Assembly (NCBI GenBank): GCA_018896595.1
Contig: JAHIME010000077.1
Location: 1-7,157 of the forward strand
From: Patescibacteria group bacterium
GTDB lineage: Bacteria; Patescibacteriota; Patescibacteriia; Patescibacteriales; VMTK01
Direction of reading: 5' to 3'
Length of the DNA stretch: 7,157 nt
The notes beneath the pieces were generated by a model. That model made no database searches. It saw nothing but the letters and a program-made list of their open reading frames with translations, and was not told the DNA's origin. Every line of letters starts with the position of its first letter. Position 1 is the stretch's first letter. The translations under genes and the position numbers were made by a program. Shown here piece after piece: positions 1 to 5,759 of the stretch.

Positions 1-142
1 AAGAGGAGGGTTGGGGTGGAGTAGCTCCCTCCTCTTGTTTAAGAGGAGGGTTGGGGTGGAGTAGCTCCCTCCTCTTGTTTAAGAGGAGGGTTGGGGTGGA
101 GTAGCTCCCTCCTCTTGTTTAAGAGGAGGGTTGGGGTGGAGT
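1..142. repeat. Tandem array of a 40-bp G-rich hairpin unit (3 full copies plus a 22-bp partial)
   Basis: Three exact 40-bp copies lie head to tail (1-40, 41-80, 81-120), and the first 22 bases of a fourth follow at 121-142. There are no spacers. Each unit opens with AAGAGGAGGG and carries the exact reverse complement CCCTCCTCTT at unit positions 27-36, so each can form a 10-bp stem. Between the arms are runs GGG, GGGG and GG, which on the plus strand could form a two-tetrad G-quadruplex. The window starts exactly on a unit boundary, so the array probably continues to the left. Perfect identity means either recent amplification or an assembly artefact near a contig end. It lies downstream of the nucleotidyltransferase gene. 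Confidence 0.9.
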
Positions 143-193
143 TAAATATATCTTTCAACTCCTCCCTTGCCCTCCTCTAATCTTAGAGGAGGG
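122..193. repeat. Full-length imperfect inverted repeat (MITE/REP-like), parent form of the tandem unit
   Basis: The arms at 122-143 and 157-178 are 22 bp long and pair at all but four positions around a 13-base AT-rich loop. The right arm then pairs again with what follows: CCCTCCTCTAA at 170-180 is the exact reverse complement of TTAGAGGAGGG at 183-193, with a 2-base loop. The left arm is identical to the start of the 40-bp tandem units, which look like internally shortened copies of this element. It ends two bases before the stop codon of the 196-1242 gene, so it would form the 3' end of that mRNA. No T-tract follows in the direction of transcription, so a classical intrinsic terminator is not supported, although the hairpin could protect the 3' end. 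Confidence 0.75.
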
Positions 194-195
194 GA

Positions 196-1242
196 TTAAA
201 TAATACCTTGAATTTTGCTAATCCATTTTCTCCTATATTCCTCTCTCCTGTCATTGCTGTGCAGTTTTAAAATTTTATCATTAATGACAACTCTTGTGTC
301 TTTGTTCATTATTTTTTTTAAATTATCCGGCAATAATTCAAGCTGCAGCTTTTTGGCTTTTTGCTCCAGCCGGTTAATAACTGTCATTCCCAGCTTGCCT
401 GCCCCACTGCGCGCTTGCCCGCGGAAGCGCTTGCCCGCGGAAGCGGGACGCAGCCAGGGGGACGCAGCCAGGGGTGCGCGGCCGGGGACTGGGAATCCAG
501 GGGTTAATGGTACAAACAAATTTAAATTAGGCAAATATTTTTTAATCCAGCCGTTTGCTTCCATAAACTTTTCATAAGTCCCTGTTTTATTGTAAACGGG
601 TTTAAGTCCGGTTAACCAATATATAAAATAAACATCCTTAAGCGCGCCAATGCCCCCCTTAGCAAGGGGGGTAGGGGGGATATTCGCGCCGTCCAGCATC
701 AACTTTTCCAGATTCATCGCCTCTTCGCTTACGAAAAAACTAAGGCAGATTTTGTCGCGCGTATTGTTTTTTTTCGGCCGCAATCCCAGCAGTTGCGCGA
801 AACTCGCGCAAAAAAACCTGGCCAGCCAGATTCTCTCCGGCTCGGTAATGATGAACAAATCAATATCGCTTTCGTCTTTAAGATTATCAGTCCCGATTAT
901 ATTGCCGACAGCAATCATTTTTATCCAAGGAATGAGTTTAAAAAGCTTGGATACGCGCGCGGCCTTTTTAATTTTCCTTTGAGCATAGCCGCGCCTCTCT
1001 TGCCTTGTCTTGATAATTTCTCTTCTGCCGGCTAAAAAATAAAACCCGTCAAGCGATTCTATCATGCCGCCCAAAACGCCGCCGTTGCTTAAAGCGCTTT
1101 TTAAATCTTCCAAGCCGCATTCAACGCCGCAATATCGCCACAATTCAGATTCAATTAAGGGATAATCAAATAAGTCAAAAAAAGCAACCGTTTCCACAAT
1201 CGCTTTATTGGTTTCTTTTTCAATATTTTTATCATTATTCAT
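196..1242 (-). CDS. Winged-helix/nucleotidyltransferase-fold protein with two in-frame repeat insertions
   Basis: This 348-residue protein has the layout of nucleotidyltransferase-domain proteins common in CPR genomes: an N-terminal winged-helix-like part (about 10-75), a basic linker, then a Pol-beta-type nucleotidyltransferase core (about 105-180). The core shows the DxD pair D126/D128 in ESDIDLFIIT after the turn VGNIIGTDN. The usual Gly-Ser is Gly-Asn here (G113-N114), and no third acidic residue is obvious in the following strand ICLSFFV, so activity is uncertain. Residues 187-200 and about 248-287 are encoded by dispersed repeats rather than by family sequence. The second stretch is rich in Gly, Pro, Arg and Ala and lies just before a conserved-looking C-terminal helix region. 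The start ATG follows GGA by four bases. The substrate is unknown; it may be a degenerate or non-enzymatic nucleotidyltransferase fold. Confidence 0.8.
   Translation of the reverse strand: MNNDKNIEKETNKAIVETVAFFDLFDYPLIESELWRYCGVECGLEDLKSALSNGGVLGGMIESLDGFYFLAGRREIIKTRQERRGYAQRKIKKAARVSKLFKLIPWIKMIAVGNIIGTDNLKDESDIDLFIITEPERIWLARFFCASFAQLLGLRPKKNNTRDKICLSFFVSEEAMNLEKLMLDGANIPPTPLAKGGIGALKDVYFIYWLTGLKPVYNKTGTYEKFMEANGWIKKYLPNLNLFVPLTPGFPVPGRAPLAASPWLRPASAGKRFRGQARSGAGKLGMTVINRLEQKAKKLQLELLPDNLKKIMNKDTRVVINDKILKLHSNDRREEYRRKWISKIQGII
382..500. repeat. GC-rich dispersed repeat inside the nucleotidyltransferase gene
   Basis: The ends read TGTCATTCCC (382-391) and GGGAATCCAG (491-500), the same termini as each 28-bp repeat arm at 2857-2884 and 2903-2930. 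ATTCCCAG (386-393) and CTGGGAAT (489-496) are perfect terminal inverted repeats. Inside are two tandem duplications: a 16-bp unit twice at 411-442 and a 14-bp unit twice at 447-474. The block is far more GC-rich than the gene around it. It is read in frame as residues 248-287. GGTTAAT occurs on both flanks (372-378 and 502-508) and may be a target duplication, but the two copies are 130 bp apart, not a multiple of three. Confidence 0.8.
643..690. repeat. Short C/G-run palindromic repeat inserted in frame, flanked by 6-bp direct repeats
   Basis: CCCCCCTT (653-660) and AAGGGGGG (664-671) form a perfect 8-bp stem with loop AGC, followed by TA and a second run of six G. The sequence CGCGCC flanks it at 643-648 and 685-690. 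The two copies are exactly 42 bp apart, so removing one copy plus the insert deletes 14 codons and leaves the frame intact. In the protein it adds IPPTPLAKGG and duplicates the Gly-Ala on either side. Similar C-run palindromes are widespread dispersed repeats in bacterial genomes. Confidence 0.8.
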
Positions 1243-1273
1243 ATTCCATCTGTTTATTCAAGCCAAAATTTCC

Positions 1274-1727
1274 AATTTTCAATTTTCAATTCTCAATGAA
1301 TTTTCAATGCTTTAATTTTCAAGTCCTACTTGATGCCAATATCTTAGAAAATATCAATAATAACTCTTGGGCTTCTGACCATAATTTTCTAAATTCATCG
1401 CTAAAACCAGGGTTTGCTCTAGCCAATAGTCTTAGCCAATGCATTGTTTCCTTAGTTTCTTTTTTACAGATACCAATTTTATGCTGAAAATCTTTTTTAC
1501 TTTCTGCTTCATTGGCCTCGCAATAATTGGCGCCCAAAGAACCGCCCGAAGCCACTAATTGAGGAATTAGTCTTTGGTTAATTAAATCATTCGGCATTCT
1601 TTTCATTAAATCAATAACATTCTCGCCAAATTTGGCTGTTCGTTCTTCCAAATCATATTTCTTTTTACTGTTTGTAAATTGAGTCATTGTGATTTCATTG
1701 AAAATTGGTAATTGAAAATTGAAAATT
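1274..1727. mobile_element. Putative S23-type cassette bounded by perfect 18-bp inverted repeats
   Basis: AATTTTCAATTTTCAATT at 1274-1291 and its exact reverse complement at 1710-1727 enclose a single small gene. Similarity continues inward in degenerate CAATTTT/CAATG units (1292-1310 and 1694-1709). The right repeat ends one base before the rmuC stop codon (1729-1731), and the left lies about 30 bp upstream of the nucleotidyltransferase start, so the cassette occupies an intergenic slot between two genes of the same orientation. There is no transposase. S23-family genes are known elsewhere as intervening sequences in 23S rRNA, so movement in trans is possible, but that is inference. The repeats are AT-rich and of low complexity, which lowers confidence somewhat. 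Confidence 0.6.
1319..1687 (-). CDS. Four-helix bundle protein (S23 / 23S rRNA intervening-sequence protein family)
   Basis: The 122-residue length and sequence match the S23/IVP family of small four-helix-bundle proteins: a helix around EERTAKFGENVIDLMKRMP, the hallmark segment LIPQLVASGGSLGANYCEA (about 42-60), then a charged helix KKDFQHKIGICKKETKETMHWLRLL and a final helix near the C-terminus. The family was first met inside intervening sequences of 23S rRNA genes and shares its fold with Avd, the accessory protein of diversity-generating retroelements. Its function is not firmly established; nucleic-acid binding is a common suggestion. Here it is a free-standing gene between rmuC and the nucleotidyltransferase gene, inside 18-bp inverted repeats. 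No clear Shine-Dalgarno sequence precedes the ATG. It ends in TGA. Confidence 0.88.
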   Translation of the reverse strand: MTQFTNSKKKYDLEERTAKFGENVIDLMKRMPNDLINQRLIPQLVASGGSLGANYCEANEAESKKDFQHKIGICKKETKETMHWLRLLARANPGFSDEFRKLWSEAQELLLIFSKILASSRT

Positions 1728-1728
1728 A

Positions 1729-2820
1729 TTATTCTTCCATCCTCGGCTTATCTAAAACCAAAGGCTCCAAATCAGATTTGCCGTCAGTTATTCTCATAAC
1801 ATCTTTATCAACCTTTTTAAATTCTTTATAAGCGCTATTATAATGGTTCACGGTCGTTGCCATGCTCATTCCCAATTTTTTCATAAAATCGTCATAGCTT
1901 AACAAGTGCCTGCTCAATTTCTCAACATTGGCGCGGATGGTCTTGGCGCTCTCTTCAATTTGCAAAGCGCGCAAACCCTGCAAAACGGTCTGCAAATATG
2001 CCAGAAAGCTGGTCGGCGAAACGATTATCACATGTTTTTCTTTAAAAGCGTATTCTATCAAATCCCGTGTATTAACTTGCACCGCGCCGACTTTATTAAT
2101 CAATAAATCGTAATAAATGGCCTCGCTTGGAATGAACATAAAGGCGAAATCCATAGTCTTCTCGCTCGGCTTGACGTATTTGGCAGTCTCGTCTATGCGC
2201 AATTTTAAATCCTGCTTAAACTGTTTTTCAAATTTTTCCTTTGTTTCCGCGTCTTTCGCGTTTAAAATTTTCTCGTAATTTTCCAAAGAAAACTTTGAAT
2301 CAATGGGAATGATTTTTTCTTTGACAAATACAACCGCGTCAACAACCGTGCCGTCTTTAAAACCGTATTGCATCTGGTATGAATTGGGCGGCAAAACATT
2401 TTTTAAAGTCTCTTCAAGAAAATATTCGCCCAAAACTCCGCGCTGTTTCGGATTTTTTAAAATATCCTGCAAATTCTGCAATTGAGCCGAAAAATTAACA
2501 ACCTGCTTGTTGGTCTCGTCAAGCTTAGTCAATTTTTCCGTCACTTCGGAAATCAGCTTGGCGGACTGGCCGGTTATTCCTTGTATTATTTTAGTCGCCT
2601 GCCCGAATTGTTCCTGCGTCGCGCGATGGGTCTCGGCCAATTTCGTATCCATAACCTGCCGCAGCTCTTTGTTCTGATTGGTCAGATGCGACAGCCGCTC
2701 CATCATTATTATTAATTTATCGCCATGGCCTTCTTCCTTTTTTTTGAGCAGCAAAAAAATCACGGCAATAACGCCAAATACTAATAAAAATAATAATATT
2801 GTAATTAATTGCGTCGGCAT
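1729..2820 (-). CDS. rmuC: DNA recombination protein RmuC homologue
   Basis: The 363-residue protein has the RmuC architecture: one N-terminal membrane helix (about 3-25) followed by KKK, a long predicted coiled coil (about 33-120), then the conserved nuclease-like core. Family landmarks are RGVLGEYFLEETL (127-139), the IPIDSKFSLENY segment (171-182), FAFMFIPSEA (225-234) and VSPTSF (267-272). The core is distantly related to restriction-endonuclease-type folds. In E. coli, RmuC limits inversions between short inverted repeats, which is notable given the many inverted repeats in this window. The E. coli protein is longer; the shorter form here is complete. It lies downstream of the PH-domain gene, with a 136-bp palindromic repeat region between. 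The stop codon abuts the S23 cassette. The Shine-Dalgarno sequence is weak (GAAG seven bases before the ATG). Confidence 0.93.
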   Translation of the reverse strand: MPTQLITILLFLLVFGVIAVIFLLLKKKEEGHGDKLIIMMERLSHLTNQNKELRQVMDTKLAETHRATQEQFGQATKIIQGITGQSAKLISEVTEKLTKLDETNKQVVNFSAQLQNLQDILKNPKQRGVLGEYFLEETLKNVLPPNSYQMQYGFKDGTVVDAVVFVKEKIIPIDSKFSLENYEKILNAKDAETKEKFEKQFKQDLKLRIDETAKYVKPSEKTMDFAFMFIPSEAIYYDLLINKVGAVQVNTRDLIEYAFKEKHVIIVSPTSFLAYLQTVLQGLRALQIEESAKTIRANVEKLSRHLLSYDDFMKKLGMSMATTVNHYNSAYKEFKKVDKDVMRITDGKSDLEPLVLDKPRMEE

Positions 2821-2832
2821 AAAATAACTTCA

Positions 2833-2961
2833 TTGAATTACGAAACATCATTTTACTGTCATTCCCGCGAAAGCGGGAATCCAGATTTTATTCGCTTAAC
2901 TCCTGGATTCCCGCTTTCGCGGGAATGACAAAGGAGTATTTTCCATCGTTTCGTAATTCAA
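2833..2961. repeat. Nested inverted repeat: outer 14-bp arms, inner 28-bp arms with ATTCCCGC/GCGGGAAT cores
   Basis: Outer arms TTGAATTACGAAAC (2833-2846) and GTTTCGTAATTCAA (2948-2961) are exact reverse complements. Inner arms at 2857-2884 and 2903-2930 are also exact reverse complements over 28 bp, around an 18-base AT-rich loop. Each inner arm is itself palindromic (ATTCCCGC, GAAA, GCGGGAAT) and fits the pattern ATTCCC-N8-GGGAAT known from Neisseria dRS3 and similar dispersed repeats. The same termini recur at 382-500. It fills the gap between the PH-domain gene, whose stop codon lies in the outer right arm, and rmuC. As RNA it could make a long hairpin or two small ones between the two cistrons, possibly limiting read-through into rmuC. 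Confidence 0.9.
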
Positions 2962-3500
2962 AGTAATTTATATTTTTCCTTATTTTTTTCTGACAACTTA
3001 ATAATCATATTCCTTACACCTTCCGGGTCGGGAACTTCGTGGAATAAAAATCGCTGTTTCGCGCCGGCTGTCTGTATGTAAACCTCTCCATATTTTAATA
3101 TTGTCGGAAAAAACCCATGCGCTTCACTGGTAACGTCTTGCACGCGATATAATCTCTGTTCGGAAATCACTCTGGAGAAAAAACCTTTTTGCTGTATGTC
3201 AATAATCCTCTCATCGGTTATTATCCAAACATCAAGGTAATAATCAATAAAAGAAAAAAAGAATAAAAGCCAAACAAAAAGATAATAAGCGCTTGCCGAA
3301 ATCATTATTAAGGGCAGGGAAATTTGTCCGGCCAACAGGACTGGAAACGTGTTTATCATCATTAAAAAAAATCCTAACGGCAAAATTACCAACAAAGCGA
3401 AAAGCCCGATTTTTTTTATTAAAATAAACAAATCGCGCCGCACTACTTTAATGATTTTTTCGTCCGGCAAATGGTTTGGCAAGCGGTAAATGGACAACAT
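2958..3500 (-). CDS. Membrane-anchored bacterial PH-domain protein
   Basis: With the start chosen at 3500 the protein has 180 residues: a short cytoplasmic N-terminus (LPDEKIIKVVRRD), two membrane helices (about 24-48 and 60-83), then a bacterial PH-like domain (about 85-172) with the typical entry YYLDVWIITDERIIDIQQKGFF and the following RLYRVQDVTSE and GEVYIQTAG strands. The function of such proteins is generally unknown; they are thought to be membrane-associated scaffolds. The frame is open upstream to an ATG at 3545, but that extension would overlap the preceding gene by 41 bp and adds a segment unlike the domain, so the start four bases after the preceding stop is preferred. No Shine-Dalgarno sequence is visible, so translational coupling is likely. 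The stop TGA sits within the palindrome at 2833-2961. Confidence 0.85.
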   Translation of the reverse strand: MLSIYRLPNHLPDEKIIKVVRRDLFILIKKIGLFALLVILPLGFFLMMINTFPVLLAGQISLPLIMISASAYYLFVWLLFFFSFIDYYLDVWIITDERIIDIQQKGFFSRVISEQRLYRVQDVTSEAHGFFPTILKYGEVYIQTAGAKQRFLFHEVPDPEGVRNMIIKLSEKNKEKYKLL

Positions 3501-3504
3501 AATA

Positions 3505-3759
3505 TTAAAATGGCAATTTATGATTAAACATATTCTCAAAAACAATTACATTCATTTCCCAATCAATCCGGCTTAAATAATTATATGATTCCATCAATAT
3601 AAAAATAGAAACTCCGATAAATATAAAAGTGGCGAAAAAGCCGGTAAAATTCTTAAAGCTGAATTTTATCATATGATAAACAGCGACTAAGCTGAATATC
3701 AGCCAAAGCAATATGAACAATAAGTAAATTAACAAAAAATAGTAAAGCGGAAAAGTCAT
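3505..3759 (-). CDS. Small two-helix membrane protein of unknown function
   Basis: This 84-residue protein has two hydrophobic helices (about 5-29 and 38-58) joined by a short basic loop (HMIKFSFKNF). A less hydrophobic tail follows, containing SRIDWEMNVIVFEN. It begins 12 bp after the ruvB stop and ends 4 bp before the preferred start of the PH-domain gene, so the three are almost certainly co-transcribed. Its size and topology suggest an accessory subunit for the membrane PH protein, but this is inferred only from position. I recognise no catalytic motif. Very high AT content and the lack of a clear Shine-Dalgarno sequence are typical of its neighbours. Confidence 0.72.
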   Translation of the reverse strand: MTFPLYYFLLIYLLFILLWLIFSLVAVYHMIKFSFKNFTGFFATFIFIGVSIFILMESYNYLSRIDWEMNVIVFENMFNHKLPF

Positions 3760-3771
3760 ATAAATTATAAA

Positions 3772-4797
3772 CTAAATTAAGCTGTTCTGATTGCTTTTCT
3801 TCTTCCCCAAATGCTTATACCCAATATCAGTTACAATCCGCCCCCGCGGCGAGCGGTCTAAAAATCCCAATCTCATTAAATACGGCTCGTAAATTTCTTC
3901 CACGGTCGCCATGTCTTCGCCGGTTGCCGCGGCGATAGTATTAAGCCCGACCGGACCGCCTTTGAATTTATCAATAATTATTTCCAAAATTTTTCTGTCA
4001 ATCCAATCAAGCCCCAATTCGTCCACTTCAAGCATGGCAAACGCGTCAAGGCAATGCTCGTTGTTGATTTTGCCGTCGCCTTTTACTTCGCAATAATCGC
4101 GCACGCGCTTAAGCAGGCGATTGGCAACCCGCGGCGTGCGGCGCGAGCGCCTGGCTATCTCGTCCGCGGGGCGCTCTTCCAATTCAACATCTAAAATATC
4201 GGCGCTTCTGCCGATTATCCGCTTAATATGATCATGCTCGTAAAAATCAAGGTGATAAGTCATGCCGAAACGATCGCGCAAAGGCGCCGACAATAAGCTG
4301 ATCTTGGTGGTGGCGCCGATAATGGTAAATCGCGGCAAATCAATCCTTAGCGTACGCGCCGACGGGCCTTTGCCGATAATAATGTCCAAAGCGTAATCTT
4401 CCATGGCCGGATATAAAATCTCTTCAATAACCCTGTTAAGCCGATGAATCTCGTCAATAAATAAAATATCGCCTTCGCTCAAGTTGGTTAAAATCGCGGC
4501 TAAATCCCCGCTTTTTTCTATTGCCGGCCCGGAAGTAACTCTAATGCCTGTGCCCAGTTCATTGGCAATAATATACGCCAAAGTGGTTTTGCCCAGCCCG
4601 GGCGCTCCGTAAAGCAAAATGTGCTCAATCGGCTCGCCTCTTTTTTTGGCGGCCTGCATGGAGATGGATAAATTTTCCTTTATTTTTTCCTGCCCGACAT
4701 AATCAGATAATTTTTTCGGGCGCAAAGTCAAATCCAACCCCGAGTCCTCGAGATTATTTTCTTTCGCGCTTATTATTCGCTCATGTTTATCTTCCAT
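3772..4797 (-). CDS. ruvB: Holliday junction branch migration ATPase RuvB
   Basis: RuvB is the hexameric AAA+ motor that, with RuvA, drives branch migration of Holliday junctions. The 341-residue protein is full length. It shows the N-terminal LRPKKLSDYVGQEKIKENL segment (25-43), Walker A GAPGLGKTT (64-72), Walker B ILFIDEIHRL (111-120), sensor 1 GATTK (161-165), the arginine-finger region SAPLRDRFG (170-178, R174), sensor 2 TPRVANRLL (221-229) and a C-terminal winged-helix domain ending in the usual FLDRSPRGR-VT--GY--L pattern. A good Shine-Dalgarno sequence (AGGA at 4804-4807) lies six bases before the ATG. It starts 13 bp after the exonuclease stop. ruvA and ruvC are not in the window. Confidence 0.98.
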   Translation of the reverse strand: MEDKHERIISAKENNLEDSGLDLTLRPKKLSDYVGQEKIKENLSISMQAAKKRGEPIEHILLYGAPGLGKTTLAYIIANELGTGIRVTSGPAIEKSGDLAAILTNLSEGDILFIDEIHRLNRVIEEILYPAMEDYALDIIIGKGPSARTLRIDLPRFTIIGATTKISLLSAPLRDRFGMTYHLDFYEHDHIKRIIGRSADILDVELEERPADEIARRSRRTPRVANRLLKRVRDYCEVKGDGKINNEHCLDAFAMLEVDELGLDWIDRKILEIIIDKFKGGPVGLNTIAAATGEDMATVEEIYEPYLMRLGFLDRSPRGRIVTDIGYKHLGKKKSNQNSLI

Positions 4798-4810
4798 ACA
4801 TATTCCTATT

Positions 4811-5638
4811 TTAACTATTTAATTTCTTTTTTGCAAACCTGTTTTTTAACGCTTCCCGCACGATATTTTTCGTTTCATCCGAAAAATCAGCCGATAAAAT
4901 CCATTTTAAAAACTTAGGGTCGTCTTCGGCCACTTGCGCCAAAGACTTGTCCCTATGCTTTGAAAAGGCGAAATAAGCTTCGCCTCTGCGCCAATAAAAC
5001 TTTCTGGTATTATCAATAAATAATTCGCTCGGATTGTCGGGAGCTTGATGGATTTTGTTGACAAACTCCCAGTCCCTCACTTCTTTGTATCTTTCAAGCT
5101 GCCTGATTAAAATTTCAGCCGCGACCTCAACATCGCCCAAAGCCGTATGCTCCTGCTTGTAATCCTTGCGGCAATAAAATTCGTACGCGGCGGACAAAGT
5201 GCTCGGCGCCAAATACTGGAATAAAACTTTTGAATCAATAATTCGGGAAGTCTCATAGTCAAAATGCATTCCTATCCTTATAAATTCCCGGCGCAATATC
5301 ATTAAATCAAAATTCATCACATTAAAGCCGGCGTAATAGCAATCATTAAAAATTTCCCACAGCTCCTGCGCGACTTGGCGGAAAGTCGGCTTGTCGTCAA
5401 CATCTTGGTCAGCCAAGCCATGGATGGTTGAAGCCTCGGGAGAAATGGGTATTTCGGGGTTTAATATCATCTCTTCTTTTTTTATTCTGCCGTCAGGCCA
5501 AATTTTAATGAACGCCAATTCAACGATCTTGTCTTCGGAAATCGCCGAGCCGGTTGTTTCAACGTCAAAAATCACCAGCGGCTTGTCTAATTTTAACAGC
5601 TTGATTATTTTTTTAAGCGGGTCAGAGATAATGAACAT
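4811..5638 (-). CDS. DEDDh-type 3'-5' exonuclease (DnaQ/ExoX-like) with ExoX-like C-terminal domain
   Basis: The 275-residue protein carries an exonuclease domain (about 20-185) with all five DEDDh residues visible: D25 and E27 in IFDVETTG, D111 in GFNVMNFD, and H164 and D169 in HTALGDV. These bind two metal ions and remove 3' nucleotides from DNA. The C-terminal part (about 212-262) resembles the small domain at the end of ExoX-like exonucleases: GEAYFAFSKHRDKSLAQVAEDDPKFL..WIL. It could act in mismatch or recombination repair, or as a separate proofreading subunit; the tail favours the ExoX-like role. It heads the apparent operon with ruvB (13-bp spacing). The start at 5638 has only a weak Shine-Dalgarno sequence. 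Confidence 0.9.
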   Translation of the reverse strand: MFIISDPLKKIIKLLKLDKPLVIFDVETTGSAISEDKIVELAFIKIWPDGRIKKEEMILNPEIPISPEASTIHGLADQDVDDKPTFRQVAQELWEIFNDCYYAGFNVMNFDLMILRREFIRIGMHFDYETSRIIDSKVLFQYLAPSTLSAAYEFYCRKDYKQEHTALGDVEVAAEILIRQLERYKEVRDWEFVNKIHQAPDNPSELFIDNTRKFYWRRGEAYFAFSKHRDKSLAQVAEDDPKFLKWILSADFSDETKNIVREALKNRFAKKKLNS

Positions 5639-5688
5639 AAAACTTTAATTTTAAAAATTGCGCACGGTTCCTTGCCATATTTTATTTA

Positions 5689-5718
5689 ATTTTAGTTAAA
5701 TTTTATATTTTTCTACAA
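5689..5718 (-). promoter_or_regulatory. Possible sigma70-type promoter for the exonuclease-ruvB operon
   Basis: On the minus strand TTGTAG (-35, 5713-5718) and TAAAAT (-10, 5689-5694) are separated by 18 bp, about 50 bp upstream of the exonuclease start. The -10 matches five of six consensus bases, the -35 only three. The whole region is AT-rich, so chance matches are likely. Confidence 0.35.
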
Positions 5719-5724
5719 CCCCTA

Positions 5725-5753
5725 TTGAAATTTTAATAACTTTATGATATATT
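5725..5753 (+). promoter_or_regulatory. Sigma70-like promoter on the plus strand for the small RNA
   Basis: TTGAAA (5725-5730) and TATATT (5748-5753) are separated by the optimal 17 bp. Transcription would begin near 5760, just before the first hairpin of the candidate RNA. No protein gene in the window runs in this direction, which makes a promoter, hairpins and a terminator in the correct order noteworthy. The AT-rich background lowers specificity. Confidence 0.5.
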
Positions 5754-5759
5754 ATAATT

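Noticed and set aside
1..142. CRISPR array suggested by regular direct repeats
   Set aside because: The copies are contiguous with no unique spacers, and each unit is an internally palindromic G-rich repeat; no cas genes are present.
215..1035. Plus-strand open frames opposite the nucleotidyltransferase gene
   Set aside because: They are antisense shadows with low-complexity or repeat-derived sequence and no recognisable domain, while the minus strand carries the clear protein.
2958..2960. UGA read as glycine (recoded CPR lineage)
   Set aside because: TGA codons end the PH-domain and S23 proteins at the expected lengths, and the large conserved proteins contain no internal TGA.
3501..3545. 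Longer N-terminus for the PH-domain protein starting at 3545
   Set aside because: It would overlap the preceding small gene by 41 bp and adds a segment (FLRICLIINCHFN) outside the domain; the start at 3500, four bases after the preceding stop, fits the operon layout better.
5391..5648. Plus-strand open frame opposite the exonuclease N-terminus
   Set aside because: It lies over the conserved exonuclease motif region on the other strand and has no domain or ribosome binding site.
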